A stretch of 64,000 nt of DNA from Dichetophora obliterata (GCA_963920525.1 OY986435.1:298955208-299019207), one strand, 5' to 3'; positions 1 through 11,656 are shown, counted from the first letter of the stretch. Notes: generated by a model from the letters alone, not told the origin. A program made the numbers and translations.

Positions 1-10
1 ACAACACAAT

Positions 11-334
11 TGTTGTCGAAAGAATCTGCTTTAATTTTTATCAACCTTCTTTATTGTTTTTAAATGGTTTAAAAATTCCTACATACAGTTCAAAGGATAA
101 AGGATTATTATAATATTTGTATTAAATTCAGTTAAGATTTTTATTAATTACTTTTAGTTTGTTCTTTCGATTCTATTTCTGCTGCTGCCGGGACGTGTCG
201 TTGAAGCCAAAGAAAGAAAGAAAGAAAGGAGGAAGTTGCTTTAAAAACTAGAGCACGTTTCTTCGATTGACTTGTCAGGTTTGACAGATTATTTTTTGAC
301 AGGCTCCGCCGGCATTGCCAGATGCTTCGTAACA
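11..334 (-). repeat. 3' LTR of the BEL element (sense orientation)
   Basis: This 324-bp copy matches 6196-6519 with one mismatch. It lies downstream of integrase on the minus strand, so it is the 3' LTR. It contains a GAAA microsatellite (about 204-227). The stop codon of the integrase frame falls inside it, at 289-291. Small open frames inside both LTR copies are not genes. Confidence 0.95.
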
Positions 335-1554
335 CTCCCCCCTGGTATATCCTGAACAGGTTCTACCCTATTTTGAACATCTAAAACAGCAATCTTTGCA
401 GCAGGTCTATCATACACGCCTGCGGCCGTCTGCACTGATGCGCTCCTTACTCGACCATCTTTTCCTTTTGCCACACTGATCACTTTTCCCCGGGGCCAGC
501 AATTTCTGGGTTGATCTGGATCGACAATGTATACAATGTCCCCAACTATGATAGGCTTTACCTCTTCAAACCATTTAGTACGCCGCGTTATAGTAGGTAA
601 ATACTGCAGCAACCACTGCTTCCAGAAAGCATTTGCTATTTGTTGTGAGGTGAGCCAGCTTTTTCTTAATAAAATACTATTATCTCCTACCTCAGTCAAT
701 GGTTTTGCTCCGTTGGATGATCCCAGTAAAAAGTGATTGGGTGTAAGCGCCTCGTCGTTCTCATGACTGATTGGTACATAGGTAAGGGGACGCGAATTAA
801 TCACCATTTCCACCTCTATTAACGCAGCTCGCAGAAGCTCATCAGTTACCTTGTGCTTGCACAAAACCTTATAGAGTACGACTTTCACTGAACGTACTAG
901 GCGTTCCCAGGCACCTCCCATATGCGGTGACGAGGGCGGTATAAACTGCCACTTGGTGGATGGACTTGTGAATGTGGAGACTAACAGGTTCTTGTCCATG
1001 CTTGCGAATGCTTCTGCCAATTCTCGCTCTGCTCCTCTGAAATTGGTACCGTTGTCACTGCAAAACTCGATGGGTGAGCCTCGTCGACCTATGAAATTTC
1101 GAATTGTAAGGATGCAGGAATCCGATGATAACGAATATGCAACTTCAAGATGAACAGCTCTCGTCGTCATGCAGGTGAACAACACGCCATACCTTTTCTC
1201 ACTACTGCGACGAACTGTCACGTACAACGGACCAAAATAGTCCACTCCAACGTAGGAAAATGGTCTTTGAAATGGTGCAATTCTCATCGATGGAAGTGGT
1301 CCCATACGTGGAGGGTGTGGCTGCACAGTACTGTTGCAACATTCTTGACATTTTCTTCGTGTTGAATTTAAAACAGCTCTAAATCTTGGTATCCAGAATT
1401 TTTGCCGCAGCTCATTAATCACAGTCTCATGGCTACCATGATAATATTTGCAATGCTCGTGAAAAACAATTAAATATGTAATGTGATGATCTTTAGGTAG
1501 GATTACAGGCTTGTTTTCGTACTTACCAGTGATCCTACCTTCAATCCGTAGTAC
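289..1554 (-). pseudogene. BEL/Pao integrase and C-terminal domain, out of frame with the rest of pol
   Basis: This segment encodes the zinc-binding and catalytic parts of a BEL/Pao integrase, which inserts the cDNA copy into chromosomes. The DDE core is visible: an Asp in VDYFGP (near 1236), an Asp in CSDNGTNF (near 1060) and a Glu in GGAWERLV (near 905). It is followed by the conserved C-terminal region of this superfamily (about 300-650, with FWKQW and DRPAAKI). The frame is open from about 1554 to the stop at 289, but it is shifted by one base relative to the 1503-6152 frame. BEL elements normally encode one continuous polyprotein, so I infer a one-base loss in the short C run at 1556-1557. 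No programmed slippery site is visible there. The first in-frame start-like codon (1422) lies inside the integrase and is not a true start. Confidence 0.9.
335..343 (-). other. Polypurine tract of the BEL element
   Basis: Read on the minus strand, AGGGGGGAG lies immediately upstream of the 3' LTR, where the plus-strand DNA primer of LTR retrotransposons is expected. Confidence 0.8.
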
Positions 1555-4500
1555 GCCTCTTCGTCCATGTAGGGCGAGAGCTTGTAAAGAAAGCTTGATT
1601 TTTTAATTTTGGTTCCATTTTTTAAAGAAGCTATTTCATTGGAGAACGCTTCATACTGCGCAGCTTTCCACAATAACTCTTCAGCAATTTTAAATTCATC
1701 CTGAGAAATATGTTCGTATTGCAAGTTCGGTAATGGTTCTAAGGCCTTCTGTTTCCAAAGGCGAGCAACGTGTACGACTGTCGCAATAGCTCGTAGAAGT
1801 TTTCGCCAATTTGAAAAAAAACGATACCTCGTATGAAGTTGTTCTGATTTCTCAGCTTTGGATTCAACGCATTCTACTTCTGTATGTTGACCGACAAACT
1901 GTGTTCGCAGTTCTTCAGTTGTGAGGACTTTTGTTTTGTTTTTCTGCTGTGTCCACTGGCTTTGGTCTAGTTTTAAAAATGCTGGCCCATTAAGCCAGCG
2001 ACTATTAGTGGAAAAGTCTGGACTATGTTGCCATTTAGTGGCCTCGTCTGCAACGTTTTCGCTTGATTGAATCCAATTCCATGATTCTAAATCACTTAGT
2101 TCCAGGATTTCGCTTACTCTAAATGCTACAAATTGCTTGTAGCGTCGATGGTCTGACTGTAACCAGGCTATGACAGTGCGAGAATCTGACCAGAATACTT
2201 TGCGGGCAATTTTTATTGAATGAGTTTTGTAGAGATCATCAGCTAGTCTTGCACCAAGCAAGGCGGCTTGGAGCTCCAACCGCCGTATTGACATGCATTT
2301 CAAGGGTGCCACCTTAGTTTTACAGTCAACCAAACAGCACACGATATTATTATTTTCTTGGCAACGTAAATAACTTACTGCAGCATAGCCATTCTCACTG
2401 GCATCGACGAAGGTGTGGAGTTCTGTATCTGGATAGCGCTGAAAAGGTTTGCTCACGTAGCACCTAGGAATTCTCATTTTTTCAACGTCAGGTAATTGTC
2501 GAATCCATTGCTTCCATTTTACATACTGCTCATCATTCAAAGGTTCGTCCCAGGTACAACCAGTTCTCCAAGTCTCTTGAAATATGATTTTAGCGTACAT
2601 AGTGTAGAACCCGAGGAGGCCTAATGGGTCAAATAGTGACATTATAAAACTCAGGAGTTCTCGTTTTGTCGGACGATGGTTCTCACTTAGTACGTCGCTA
2701 TTTTTATAACGGTTGCTCACTTTAAATATGGAGGAGTCAGTTCTGGTCTCCCACCACATTCCGAGAACCTTTTCAGCACCCGTTTCTGCGTTCATGTTAA
2801 GGCAAAGCTCACTGGTTGGTTCCGCATTTAAAGCACGTAACACGGCGGTAGAGTTTGACATCCAATTTCTTATGTAGAATCCACCTTTAGAATGTATACG
2901 ACGCACCTCTGTAGCTAATGCAATTGCTTCCTCTTCAGTGTCAACGCTGTCTAGCATGTCATCTACATAATGGCTGTCAGTTATACATTCGACAGCTCGT
3001 GGATATTGATGGCTAAACTCCTTTGCGTTACTGTTTTTAACAAACTGTGCGCAGCTCGGTGAACATGTCGCACCAAACGTCATCACACTCATGACATATG
3101 TTGATGGTGCCTTTGCTCCTGGATCGAACCATAGAAAACGTTGAAAATGCTGGTCTTCCATGCGCATTTTTACTTGGTGAAACATCTCAGCTATGTCTCC
3201 ACTTATTGCCACACTCTTCTGTCGGAAACGCCTTAATACAGTTAGCAGAGGCGTAAGTTGGTCAGGCCCTTTGAGAAGCATGCTATTAAGAGATATTCCG
3301 TTGACTTTGGCTGCTGCGTCCCATACAATTCGCAGCTTTTTTGGCTTACTGGAATTATGCACTGGAAATATTGGCAGGTACCAGCAGGGTTTCACGTCGA
3401 TTTCATCTGGGCTCAGTTTTCTTGCGTAGCCTTTATATACATACTCCTCAATTTTTTGTTGCAGTGCCTCAGCTAATTTAGAATCTCTCTGCATGCGTTG
3501 TTCTAAACAAAATGCTCTCCGCTCTGCCATAGGGTAGCTGTCAGGAATTGAAAATTGTTTATTTTGCCAGAGCAGCCCTGTTTCGTACTGACAACCTACC
3601 CGTATAGTCTTTGCTTGCAATTGTTTAATTTCATCCTGATCTTCGACCGCATTTAACGAGTTAGATTGATTTACTCCTAGATTATCAAGAAATATATAGT
3701 CCTTGACAGTTTGCAATAGTTCCGTATTGGCTGTCACATCACAGCCGCACGCGTGAAATACGTGGTGAGTGTTTGAGGTTAACAGTTTCTGTCCATCGGC
3801 TAGCGGACCCTTTATGGTCCAGCCTAAGCGTGTCTTTTCTGCGATAGGTTCTATGGCCCCACCTTCTCTTTGCCGCAAGCTGAGCCCGAGCTTGCTGTTG
3901 TTTAGACCAATCAATAACTTCGGCTCCGCATTTGAATACGATTTTAAGGGAATTCCTCGCAGATGCTTATATTTTGCTTGAAGAGTCTTAACATCGATCG
4001 ATTGCAGCGGCAGTCCTAGTTTCTGAACTGTATGGACATCGTTAAGAGAAAAACGTTTATGGTTATTACCTCCAGATATTTCTAAATTTACCACACTTGA
4101 ATTATCCTCATAACGATGCGTATCTGCTGTCCAACGCATACATAATGGTTGTGGAGTTCCCTTAAGATTAAGTTCGATGCTGAGTTCCTCGTCTAGAAGC
4201 GTTAGTGAAGATCCGTCGTCAAAGAATGCGTATGTCTTTACCTGAGCTCCATTGGCATGTAAGATAACTGGCAAGATTCGAAATAAGATTGATGAGTTAT
4301 CATCACATTGGTTGGTGTGACTTACTGGTCTACTTATATCGTTTTCATCAGCTTCTTTATGCAAAATAGGATGGTGTAAAGAGAAACAGCCGGTTACGTT
4401 GCAAACAGAAGTTTTTTTGCATGCTGTTGGGGAATGTTGCTTGAGACAACGACGACACAGTGCGAGCTCTCTCACTTTTTTCCACCTTTTTTCTGGCAGC

Positions 4501-6152
4501 ATTTTAACGAACGATTCGCAGTTCTCCACACTTAGGCATGATCCCTCGCAGATAATGCATCCGTTCGCTTGGGAGTCCAATAAGGTATGGACATTGGTAT
4601 TTCCCCGTTTTTGCGACTTTGTAGAGGTACTTGGGATCAAAACGCTATTTGCACCTTGGGCCAAATGGAAAAGCCAGCTGCTGAAGTGCCCTAAGTTGCT
4701 TGACTTTAGTGTGGTTTTGTGCATACCCCAAAATGCACCTAATAAACCTGGAAGTCTGCTCACCAGTTCTTGTTCAAGCTCTGGGTTATTAAGATAGCTT
4801 ATCAGTCCTGATGCTTTCATGGTTGCGCATATGTTCTGCACTTCTATTGCGAAGTCTACTATTGAGTCTAGTCTATTTTCTTTAAGGGCTGGCAAATCTC
4901 GCACCTTTGTCAGAAGGACATCAATAATCAATTCCGGCCGTCCGAACTTCATACGCAGTGTTTGCAGAATTTGTGGGACGCATGATGAGTGTAGCAGCAA
5001 GCTCTTTACATAATAGCGCGCGGGACCATCCAAAGCATCACGGAGTCGTATAAGGTTTTCTTCATCTGAGAAACCGCACAGTGCAGTAGTCTGCTCAAAG
5101 CTTGCTAAAAATATTGGCCACTCGTCCGGCTTCCCAGTAAATTTTGGCAAGTCTGTGGATACTCCAGTTCGGGCAGCAATTTGTTCACGTGTGAGGCGTC
5201 GGGAACCATGCTTCATTCTAACTTCACCTGACTCGGCACCCAAGGGTATATTTGCAGTCATCATGTCTGGCAACCATTGTGTTGTTGAATGGTCTTCTTT
5301 TGCAGATACCTGCAACTCAAGTGCCTGCACCTTTTGTAGTAATTGGCTTAGAATTGAATTATACTCACTTAAATGTGAAGTGGACGCAGCTGACCCTTGA
5401 ATAACTTGAGCTTCAGTTGTCATCGTCGCTGCCGTACTTTCTGCTTGTGGGTATTTAGATCGAGAAGAGCGAGTTTTTGGCCACGAATTAGCGAGGATAT
5501 TATCTCGAGCTTCTTCGTCAGATGTTTTATCGCTGTCTTCCTCTATTTGCTCAAGTAATTGTCTGCGTTGTTGCAGAAGCAATTCTTTACGGACTAGAAC
5601 AGCCTCTTTGTCTTTTATCAGTGTCTGTTCCTCCTCTACGAACTTAATTTGCAGCTGCCTGCGTAACTTCGAACCAATAGAACCCTGGGAAAGTGCAGTT
5701 TTTGGCGTTAATGCATTATGACGAATTGCACCTTTTTTTATTGATGATTGTCGTAAAGCATTTGAATCATTGCCTTCTGCAACATTGTAAACAGTACGTT
5801 TCGCGGTTAAAGTGTCGGAAACCTCTGGATGCTCAGCGACCACAAAATTGTAATCTAGATCGTGCGTAGGCGGCATAGCTGCATTTTGACAATTTTGCTT
5901 TGCCAGGCCGCTGCAACTCAATTCCGTTCTTGCTATTTCCTCAGTAGCGACAACCTTGCTTTGTTGTGATTCTATTAGCGAAGTAGCCATCAGCGCCCGA
6001 CAAGTTTCGCAGCGCCAATCAACATTAGCCACTGCAGAAGTTACACCCGCGCAGGTATAGTGTAACCAACTGTCGCAGTTATCACAGCAAACCATTTCTT
6101 GGTTGTCTTTTTTGTTGCAGTTTATGCAACTGAATGTAGTCTTTGGTGGCAT
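1503..6152 (-). CDS. BEL/Pao gag-protease-RT-RNase H polyprotein, cut short by a frameshift
   Basis: A 1549-residue frame from the ATG at 6152; a GTG two codons upstream is unlikely to be used. Domains in order: a PHD-type Cys4-His-Cys3 finger (about 8-56), a linker, the Pao gag domain (from about 336, PKFTGKPDEW), a Cys/His region (about 532-592), an A17-type aspartic protease with FFDDGSS (about 644), reverse transcriptase with YVDDML (about 1062), and RNase H with Asp in FVDAS (about 1245), Glu in LELQAAL and Asp in WSDS (about 1322). The frame should continue into integrase, but it shifts near 1556 and ends at 1503 after a short out-of-frame tail. An N-terminal PHD-like finger fused to gag is a less common trait; it could act in chromatin targeting, which is an inference. 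Confidence 0.93.
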   Translation of the reverse strand: MPPKTTFSCINCNKKDNQEMVCCDNCDSWLHYTCAGVTSAVANVDWRCETCRALMATSLIESQQSKVVATEEIARTELSCSGLAKQNCQNAAMPPTHDLDYNFVVAEHPEVSDTLTAKRTVYNVAEGNDSNALRQSSIKKGAIRHNALTPKTALSQGSIGSKLRRQLQIKFVEEEQTLIKDKEAVLVRKELLLQQRRQLLEQIEEDSDKTSDEEARDNILANSWPKTRSSRSKYPQAESTAATMTTEAQVIQGSAASTSHLSEYNSILSQLLQKVQALELQVSAKEDHSTTQWLPDMMTANIPLGAESGEVRMKHGSRRLTREQIAARTGVSTDLPKFTGKPDEWPIFLASFEQTTALCGFSDEENLIRLRDALDGPARYYVKSLLLHSSCVPQILQTLRMKFGRPELIIDVLLTKVRDLPALKENRLDSIVDFAIEVQNICATMKASGLISYLNNPELEQELVSRLPGLLGAFWGMHKTTLKSSNLGHFSSWLFHLAQGANSVLIPSTSTKSQKRGNTNVHTLLDSQANGCIICEGSCLSVENCESFVKMLPEKRWKKVRELALCRRCLKQHSPTACKKTSVCNVTGCFSLHHPILHKEADENDISRPVSHTNQCDDNSSILFRILPVILHANGAQVKTYAFFDDGSSLTLLDEELSIELNLKGTPQPLCMRWTADTHRYEDNSSVVNLEISGGNNHKRFSLNDVHTVQKLGLPLQSIDVKTLQAKYKHLRGIPLKSYSNAEPKLLIGLNNSKLGLSLRQREGGAIEPIAEKTRLGWTIKGPLADGQKLLTSNTHHVFHACGCDVTANTELLQTVKDYIFLDNLGVNQSNSLNAVEDQDEIKQLQAKTIRVGCQYETGLLWQNKQFSIPDSYPMAERRAFCLEQRMQRDSKLAEALQQKIEEYVYKGYARKLSPDEIDVKPCWYLPIFPVHNSSKPKKLRIVWDAAAKVNGISLNSMLLKGPDQLTPLLTVLRRFRQKSVAISGDIAEMFHQVKMRMEDQHFQRFLWFDPGAKAPSTYVMSVMTFGATCSPSCAQFVKNSNAKEFSHQYPRAVECITDSHYVDDMLDSVDTEEEAIALATEVRRIHSKGGFYIRNWMSNSTAVLRALNAEPTSELCLNMNAETGAEKVLGMWWETRTDSSIFKVSNRYKNSDVLSENHRPTKRELLSFIMSLFDPLGLLGFYTMYAKIIFQETWRTGCTWDEPLNDEQYVKWKQWIRQLPDVEKMRIPRCYVSKPFQRYPDTELHTFVDASENGYAAVSYLRCQENNNIVCCLVDCKTKVAPLKCMSIRRLELQAALLGARLADDLYKTHSIKIARKVFWSDSRTVIAWLQSDHRRYKQFVAFRVSEILELSDLESWNWIQSSENVADEATKWQHSPDFSTNSRWLNGPAFLKLDQSQWTQQKNKTKVLTTEELRTQFVGQHTEVECVESKAEKSEQLHTRYRFFSNWRKLLRAIATVVHVARLWKQKALEPLPNLQYEHISQDEFKIAEELLWKAAQYEAFSNEIASLKNGTKIKKSSFLYKLSPYMDEEAYYGLKVGSLVSTKTSL

Positions 6153-6195
6153 TGTCACAGTAGCAGAGATCGCACAATAAAAGAATTTTTAAATG
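6153..6195 (-). other. Leader between 5' LTR and gag start
   Basis: This 43-bp leader is where a primer-binding site should sit. I could not match it to the 3' end of a tRNA that I know well, so the primer is unassigned. Confidence 0.5.
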
Positions 6196-6519
6196 TGTTG
6201 TCGAAAGAATCTGCTTTAATTTTTATCAACCTTCTTTATTGTTTTTAAATGGTTTAAAAATTCCTACATACAGTTCAAAGGATAAAGGATTATTATAATA
6301 TTTGTATTAAATTCAGTAAAGATTTTTATTAATTACTTTTAGTTTGTTCTTTCGATTCTATTTCTGCTGCTGCCGGGACGTGTCGTTGAAGCCAAAGAAA
6401 GAAAGAAAGAAAGGAGGAAGTTGCTTTAAAAACTAGAGCACGTTTCTTCGATTGACTTGTCAGGTTTGACAGATTATTTTTTGACAGGCTCCGCCGGCAT
6501 TGCCAGATGCTTCGTAACA
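6196..6519 (-). repeat. 5' LTR of the BEL element (sense orientation)
   Basis: This is the upstream LTR in the sense of transcription, 324 bp, TG...CA ends, 323/324 identical to the other LTR, and followed by the ACAAT duplication at 6520-6524. Confidence 0.95.
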
Positions 6520-6524
6520 ACAAT

Positions 6525-9224
6525 TGATCAATAGAAGATAGGCCAAAGTCCTTCCAAGGGCTGAAATGGCCAGTTTATTTTTTTTTCGAGCAGTTTCGAC
6601 TTTTCGAGCAGTTGAATAATTCGAGTCAAAAAACCTGTTTTCGAATTATTGGAAATTTGCTATTTTTAAAAAAACCAAGTTGGTTTAAAAAAAACCCGAA
6701 ACGCCGAATAATTCGAGCCGGTTTTGCATACCCTAGTCTTAACACAATAGAACGTATAATTTCGATTTTATTTTATCAGGTTAGCCAACTTACTAGCCTT
6801 CTGACCGACAAAATATTACTGATCTAATGGACTTCGGAATATAAAAAACATTGATCGACAATCATTTACAGTTGAAAATAGTTTTGATCTATCTTCCAAT
6901 CACTCACTCCCCAGGAATATTAAACCTGCAAAGCCAAGCTCAAGTAATGGGAAAATTAAACAGACTTACTTCAAAGCAAACAAATTGGCTGACAATACAT
7001 TAGTAGGTATTTAGAGCTCAAGCCCTCACCAAAAAATTAGAACAATATTGACTCTGCCGTTAAGAGCTTAAACAAAACGCTCATCTCAGCAGCTGAAATT
7101 GCAACTCCTCTTACCTTTTATTTTCTACTACAAATAAAATTCTCAATCTTTTTTCGCCATTTCAAATAATCCGCGCCGAATTTATGTGTCTGGGTTGAGT
7201 TGTGTTTAGGGGCGATTAGAATTCCCAAATAACATCGGGTATGTCAGCTACTATTAGAATAAAAAGGTTATGTTCCTTACTGTTTTCCCCATTTCTTTTT
7301 GTTTATCTGAATAGGTGAATAAAATGCACCAATTTGCTGTAAACTTTAATGTATACACTTTTAATCCATTTCAAATAATGCGTTGTTGCTGTAAACACAC
7401 AGCTAGTAATCACGTAAAATTAATAGATTTTTTAATTTATGTAATAAATTAACTAAGCAAAATATATTTTGCATTTATCTGGTTTCGAAGATGTGTGACA
7501 CTTAGGCCTTTGCTACGTCTACGAAGATCATTTTAACCGAATCTTATCGAGCATACATGAGTACGGCACGCTGCAATTGATATAAATATTTATTAGAAAT
7601 AAAATTTTGGTTAATTGGGTTAGATCAAGATGGCAGCTGGTCTCTAGACCGGCCGATTTACCGATGATTGGTCTCTAGACCCGATGATTGGTCCATGTTG
7701 ATACCACATTTAGATTAGAAGAAAAGAAGGAAATAATCAAATGAAACTTATGTTTAGGATGTTCTTAGTGTGGCGAAAAGCTGTTGAAATATATGATATT
7801 GAATCTAAAGCTAGTGTTATGCCTTTTTCTTAAACAAATCAAGTTACTTAGAGATCCTTCTCCACAAACTTTCGTACCATCTTTTACAACTTTTTTGTCG
7901 TAAATGTATGTGTTTAAAATTTTTTTTTATTAGAAATAAGTAAAGAAGGTATGAGAGGAAAGAATTCGAGTATGGTATCAAACGTGCTATTCTAGCATTT
8001 AATAATTTCAAACAGAAACATCTCACTGCTAGGAACTCTCCAAAGGAACCCTAGGAGACTGGCTTGAATCCGTTATAGATATCGAAAATAGTGCAAAAGC
8101 AATGAATCTCAAAAATTAATTTTTGTTTTTAGAAATTTTAATAAAACTTGTATATCTTCAACTTCTTAAAAGATACTAATGACAAATGTAGACTTGTGTA
8201 AACAAAAAATTATGTAATTACTTAAATCCAGATATTGGTAAATAGTTAAGAAATTTTATAGGCGAATAAGTTGAAACATGTGAAAAATTATATGCGTAGT
8301 AGAGCAACACAAGCTACAAAATGAAATGAGTAAATAGAATAAAAGTGATAAAACTGTAAAAAAACTGTACATTGAACTGTACTTTCAAAAAAAGATTCTC
8401 TTCAAAATAACGGTTCTTTTGTAAAAGACTTTAAATTAAAAACACAATTAAAACAATCTAGTAAGCTAAAAGTTAGAGATACGTTTAAAAAACCTAGCAA
8501 AGAATTTTTGGTTATTAAAAGGGCAACCAACACCATCTAAACTGTTTTCATTTATCTTTAAGGAGCATCCTACAATTTGCATTTTTTATCCAATATATGT
8601 TAATGTATATCTACTATTAAATTGTCTTAAGGATAGTAAAGAAAACATTTTGTTTGTTTGATACCAATAACATTGTCACATCTTGAAAAATATAGGAAAT
8701 CTTATTACAATGAATTTTTTATATAACATCGTTACCTAAAGCTAAAAAAACTATTCCAAATTCAAAGTTTTGACTTTCTACGCAAATATCTTCGTTGTGT
8801 TTAAATATATTTCAATCAATCTTCCTTTTTAAAATCGCATACATATTGTATTTTTGCTCAGTTTCATACAAAATTATTTTTCATTACTTTGAGCAGTATT
8901 GCTTTGCTCATGGTAGTAAAAAAAAAAGTATAGCAGCGAGGGGACTGCCGACCGAAGCGAAAACATATATGTAAAATATTAGTGTTACCTGGAAGACTTT
9001 GTCCTGCTACGGACGGCCTTACTGCTATATAAGAATTTTCATGCTATCGGAAAAATTTTATATTTTCACCCCCTCCTTTGATTATTTCTTTCAAACTTAT
9101 TTTTATTCAGATAGCATTTTTATTTTATAATTATACCAAACTATATTATTACATTTAAATTTAATATTGTTGATATAAAAATAAAATACAGGGAGCACTA
9201 CTGAATGAAAAATAATCCTCAAAA
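6525..9224. other. AT-rich DNA without a recognisable gene
   Basis: No convincing coding sequence on either strand. The only local structure I see is a short imperfect duplication at 7638-7693, where the unit CCGATGATTGGTCTCTAGAC is followed by a partial copy. Confidence 0.6.
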
Positions 9225-9440
9225 AGGATATTTACTTTTTTTCTTCCAATGTATATGTAGAGCTGTAGCTTAAATAAAATAAACTTACTTTTTTTATATA
9301 TGATATTTTGTTTGATGGGTCTTGAAGTCTCTTTTAATGCCAGCATTTGCTACAAGGAAAACAGAAAACATAGCAAACAAAGTGCAGTTTATTTTCTGCC
9401 ACCGATTCGGTTCATCCTGTAGTAAATATGTTTTTGGGTC
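9225..9440 (-). mobile_element. Partial, inverted copy of the MITE at 11317-11656
   Basis: The sequence reads as the reverse complement of the element at 11317-11656, from the end motif CAATGTATATGTAGAGCT through CATAGCAAACAAAGTGC and GATTCGGTTCATCC, with an internal deletion near 9415. The far end is missing. The open frame at 9322-9624 lies across this repeat and is not supported as a gene. Confidence 0.65.
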
Positions 9441-10664
9441 GCCATGTAATAATATTTTGGCGACAAGATCGCCATATAGTTTTATTCGCGACATAGCATC
9501 GCCATGTAAGGGTGCGCGATTATTTAAAAAAGGACTCGCGGATTTACTATTAATATTTTTAACTGGCGCTATTTTTGTTTTTATTACATTTACAGCCGTT
9601 CACTATAAAAAGTGCAGAGGCTAAAAAGTTGAAGTCGGCAGCTATTAAAGCTCAAGACTTATTTAAAAATGAATTAGTAGGCAGCTTGTTAGAAGCTCAA
9701 AACTAATTGACTTATTTTTAAATATGTTCATCCTTTTATAGTTAGCATAACGGTATTTCGTCTTAAAACTAGTTAACAATTGTTTGTGTAGTTTAGAATG
9801 TAAATAGAATCATATGTTTTTTAATTAGTGTAAAAGTAATAGTAGAATATCGTAATACATATTTGTAATTTGGTATTAATAGTTTAATATGTGTGAGTGA
9901 GTAGACTTATATTAATAGAAAACGTAAACATAATCATATGTTAACATGTTTGTGTAGGAGTAAAAAGTATAATATAATATGATATGTTTTGTATTCAGCC
10001 ATATGGGTACATGTGTGCAAATGAGATAGATAGTAGTGCTTAGTATGAACATATGTTCTTATTGTTTGAATAATATCTTAGTATACCGTAGAGGTGTATT
10101 ACTTTAAATTAGTTTGAATATTATTGTGCATGTTCTCGAAAATTCTTACAGTAGAGGTTTTTATATCATTACTTATTTTAAGAAAAGCTTGTTTTATAAT
10201 GAAATACATTAATGTAAATTAAATATTTAAATAATATGTATAGGCATACTACAATCCGTAGATCATCATCAATCATCCGGATTATATCATCAATGCACAT
10301 TATTTTCATCTTTTATCTCTTCATTATATTTTAAATTATGGGTTTTAATGTAAAAGACAAAGTAAAACATAAACAAAAATATAAATTAAACTTATTGAAA
10401 TAATTAATATACACTTAAAATACAAATTAATTTACACATACATAAAATTTGTATTTACATACATTTCATTGAATTTCATTTACATTATTTTCACTGTTTG
10501 CGTCATTAATCATTGCATTATATTTTTAAAAAAGATGCTATAGGCTTATGGTAGCTGAAATAAGAAACAAAAAATTTTGGACGATGCAGTCCCACTCATG
10601 ATAAAATTATTATTAGGTAGCCTTGACAACTACTTATTTTCTCACGAGCTGCAATTTCAAACAA
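9441..10664. other. AT-rich DNA without a recognisable gene
   Basis: The stretch has repeated CATATG and GTGTAG-like words but no coding frame I can support. Nothing else is evident. Confidence 0.5.
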
Positions 10665-10848
10665 AAGAAAGCAATATAAAGTGCGTGTGTCACACACATT
10701 GGCAGCTTTCAGCGGAGTCAATAGTTGGCAACTTTTTTTTTTAAATTTGAGTGAGAAACCTTTTCAATTAAATGATCCATTCACAGCAGATGACTCCTCT
10801 GAATGCGGCCAATGTGTGTGACATACGTTCTCTATTTCATTTTCTTTT
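10665..10848. repeat. Imperfect hairpin with 35-40 bp arms
   Basis: The arm around GTGTGTCACACACATTGGC (10684-10702) is complemented by GCCAATGTGTGTGACATACG (10807-10826), and the similarity continues outward to 10848. It is probably a degenerate inverted-repeat element. The open frame starting at 10803 sits in this repeat and is not supported as a gene. Confidence 0.5.
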
Positions 10849-11316
10849 GCATGACATTCTCGAAACACGAAATGTCACTCCTACCTATTACTTATTATAC
10901 CATGGTCCCAGTCAGAGAATATGCTGGCGACATTTATAAAACTTCAAATGTTTTTATGTTGGTCATGAAACTCAAATACACGCTATTGGATATTGGCTAC
11001 CAGGCGCTCAGCAAATGCAGCAAGCATGGCAAAATTAGACAAGGTAGTCTAATTTTGCCTACGGGCGGAGAGCCGGTGACCGAAACTGTAAAAACGAAGT
11101 TGACATTTCATACAAAATCTGCAACCAATAAGAATGCAATATGAAAGCAACAATTAGCAAATATATCAAAATGTATGAGTTTGACAGTTATGGTCACTTA
11201 GAAAGGGAACGCATTCAGTTCTAACACTACTTTGTCTAATTCTACTATGGCAGCAAGCAACCATCAATAAGTTTATCTGCTGACAAATCGTTCCTTCATA
11301 AAAAATCATGAAGGAT
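10849..11316. other. No gene seen
   Basis: Non-coding sequence between two inverted-repeat elements; nothing recognisable. Confidence 0.5.
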
Positions 11317-11656
11317 ATTTACTGTTTTTCTGTCAATGTATATGTAGATCTGTAGCTAAACTTAAATACATTTACTACAACAATTACCAAGCAAATCTAC
11401 TACAACGATGAACAGAGAAGAGCAGTATCACATCGGTTGCGCAACGTTAGAGGGGATGAACCGAATTGGCGGCGGAATATAAACAGCACTTTGCTTGCTA
11501 TGTTTTTTGTTTGCCTGGTAGCAAGATCTTAAGTGGAGGCAATAAAAGAGACTTCACGGTCAGTCAAACAAGAAGCAAATATCAAAAATTTTAAATTTAT
11601 TTTATTTTAGCCTACAGCTAGCTCTACATATACATTGAAAAAAACAGTAACATTCA
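11317..11656. mobile_element. Short TIR element (MITE), about 340 bp
   Basis: The left end (ATTTACTGTTTTTCTGTCAA, then TGTATATGTAGATCTGTAGCT) is repeated in inverse orientation at the right end (AGCTCTACATATACATTG, then CAGTAACATTCAA). No coding capacity is present. A second, internally deleted copy lies in opposite orientation at 9225-9440. The superfamily is not assigned because no clear target duplication was found. Confidence 0.6.

Larger units (their letters stand above)
6..6524 (-). mobile_element. BEL/Pao LTR retrotransposon, nearly complete
   Basis: Two 324-bp direct LTRs (11-334 and 6196-6519) bracket a minus-strand gag-pol region. LTR ends are TG...CA, and the 5-bp sequence ACAAT flanks both sides (6-10 and 6520-6524), a target-site duplication. 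The LTRs differ at one position only (T at 133, A at 6318), which implies a recent insertion. The internal region codes for gag, aspartic protease, reverse transcriptase, RNase H and integrase in the BEL/Pao order. A single one-base frameshift near 1556 separates integrase from the rest, so this copy is probably not autonomous unless that is a sequencing error. Confidence is high. Confidence 0.95.

Noticed and set aside
144..335. 63-codon minus-strand open frame, repeated at 6329-6523
   Set aside because: It lies within both LTR copies and is duplicated with them; not a gene.
1503..1560. Programmed frameshift joining the two BEL frames
   Set aside because: No slippery heptamer or downstream structure is visible, and BEL elements normally use one frame; a one-base loss is simpler.
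9322..9624. 100-codon plus-strand open frame
   Set aside because: It begins inside a MITE copy, has no motif, and its first half is shared with non-coding repeat at 11444-11570.
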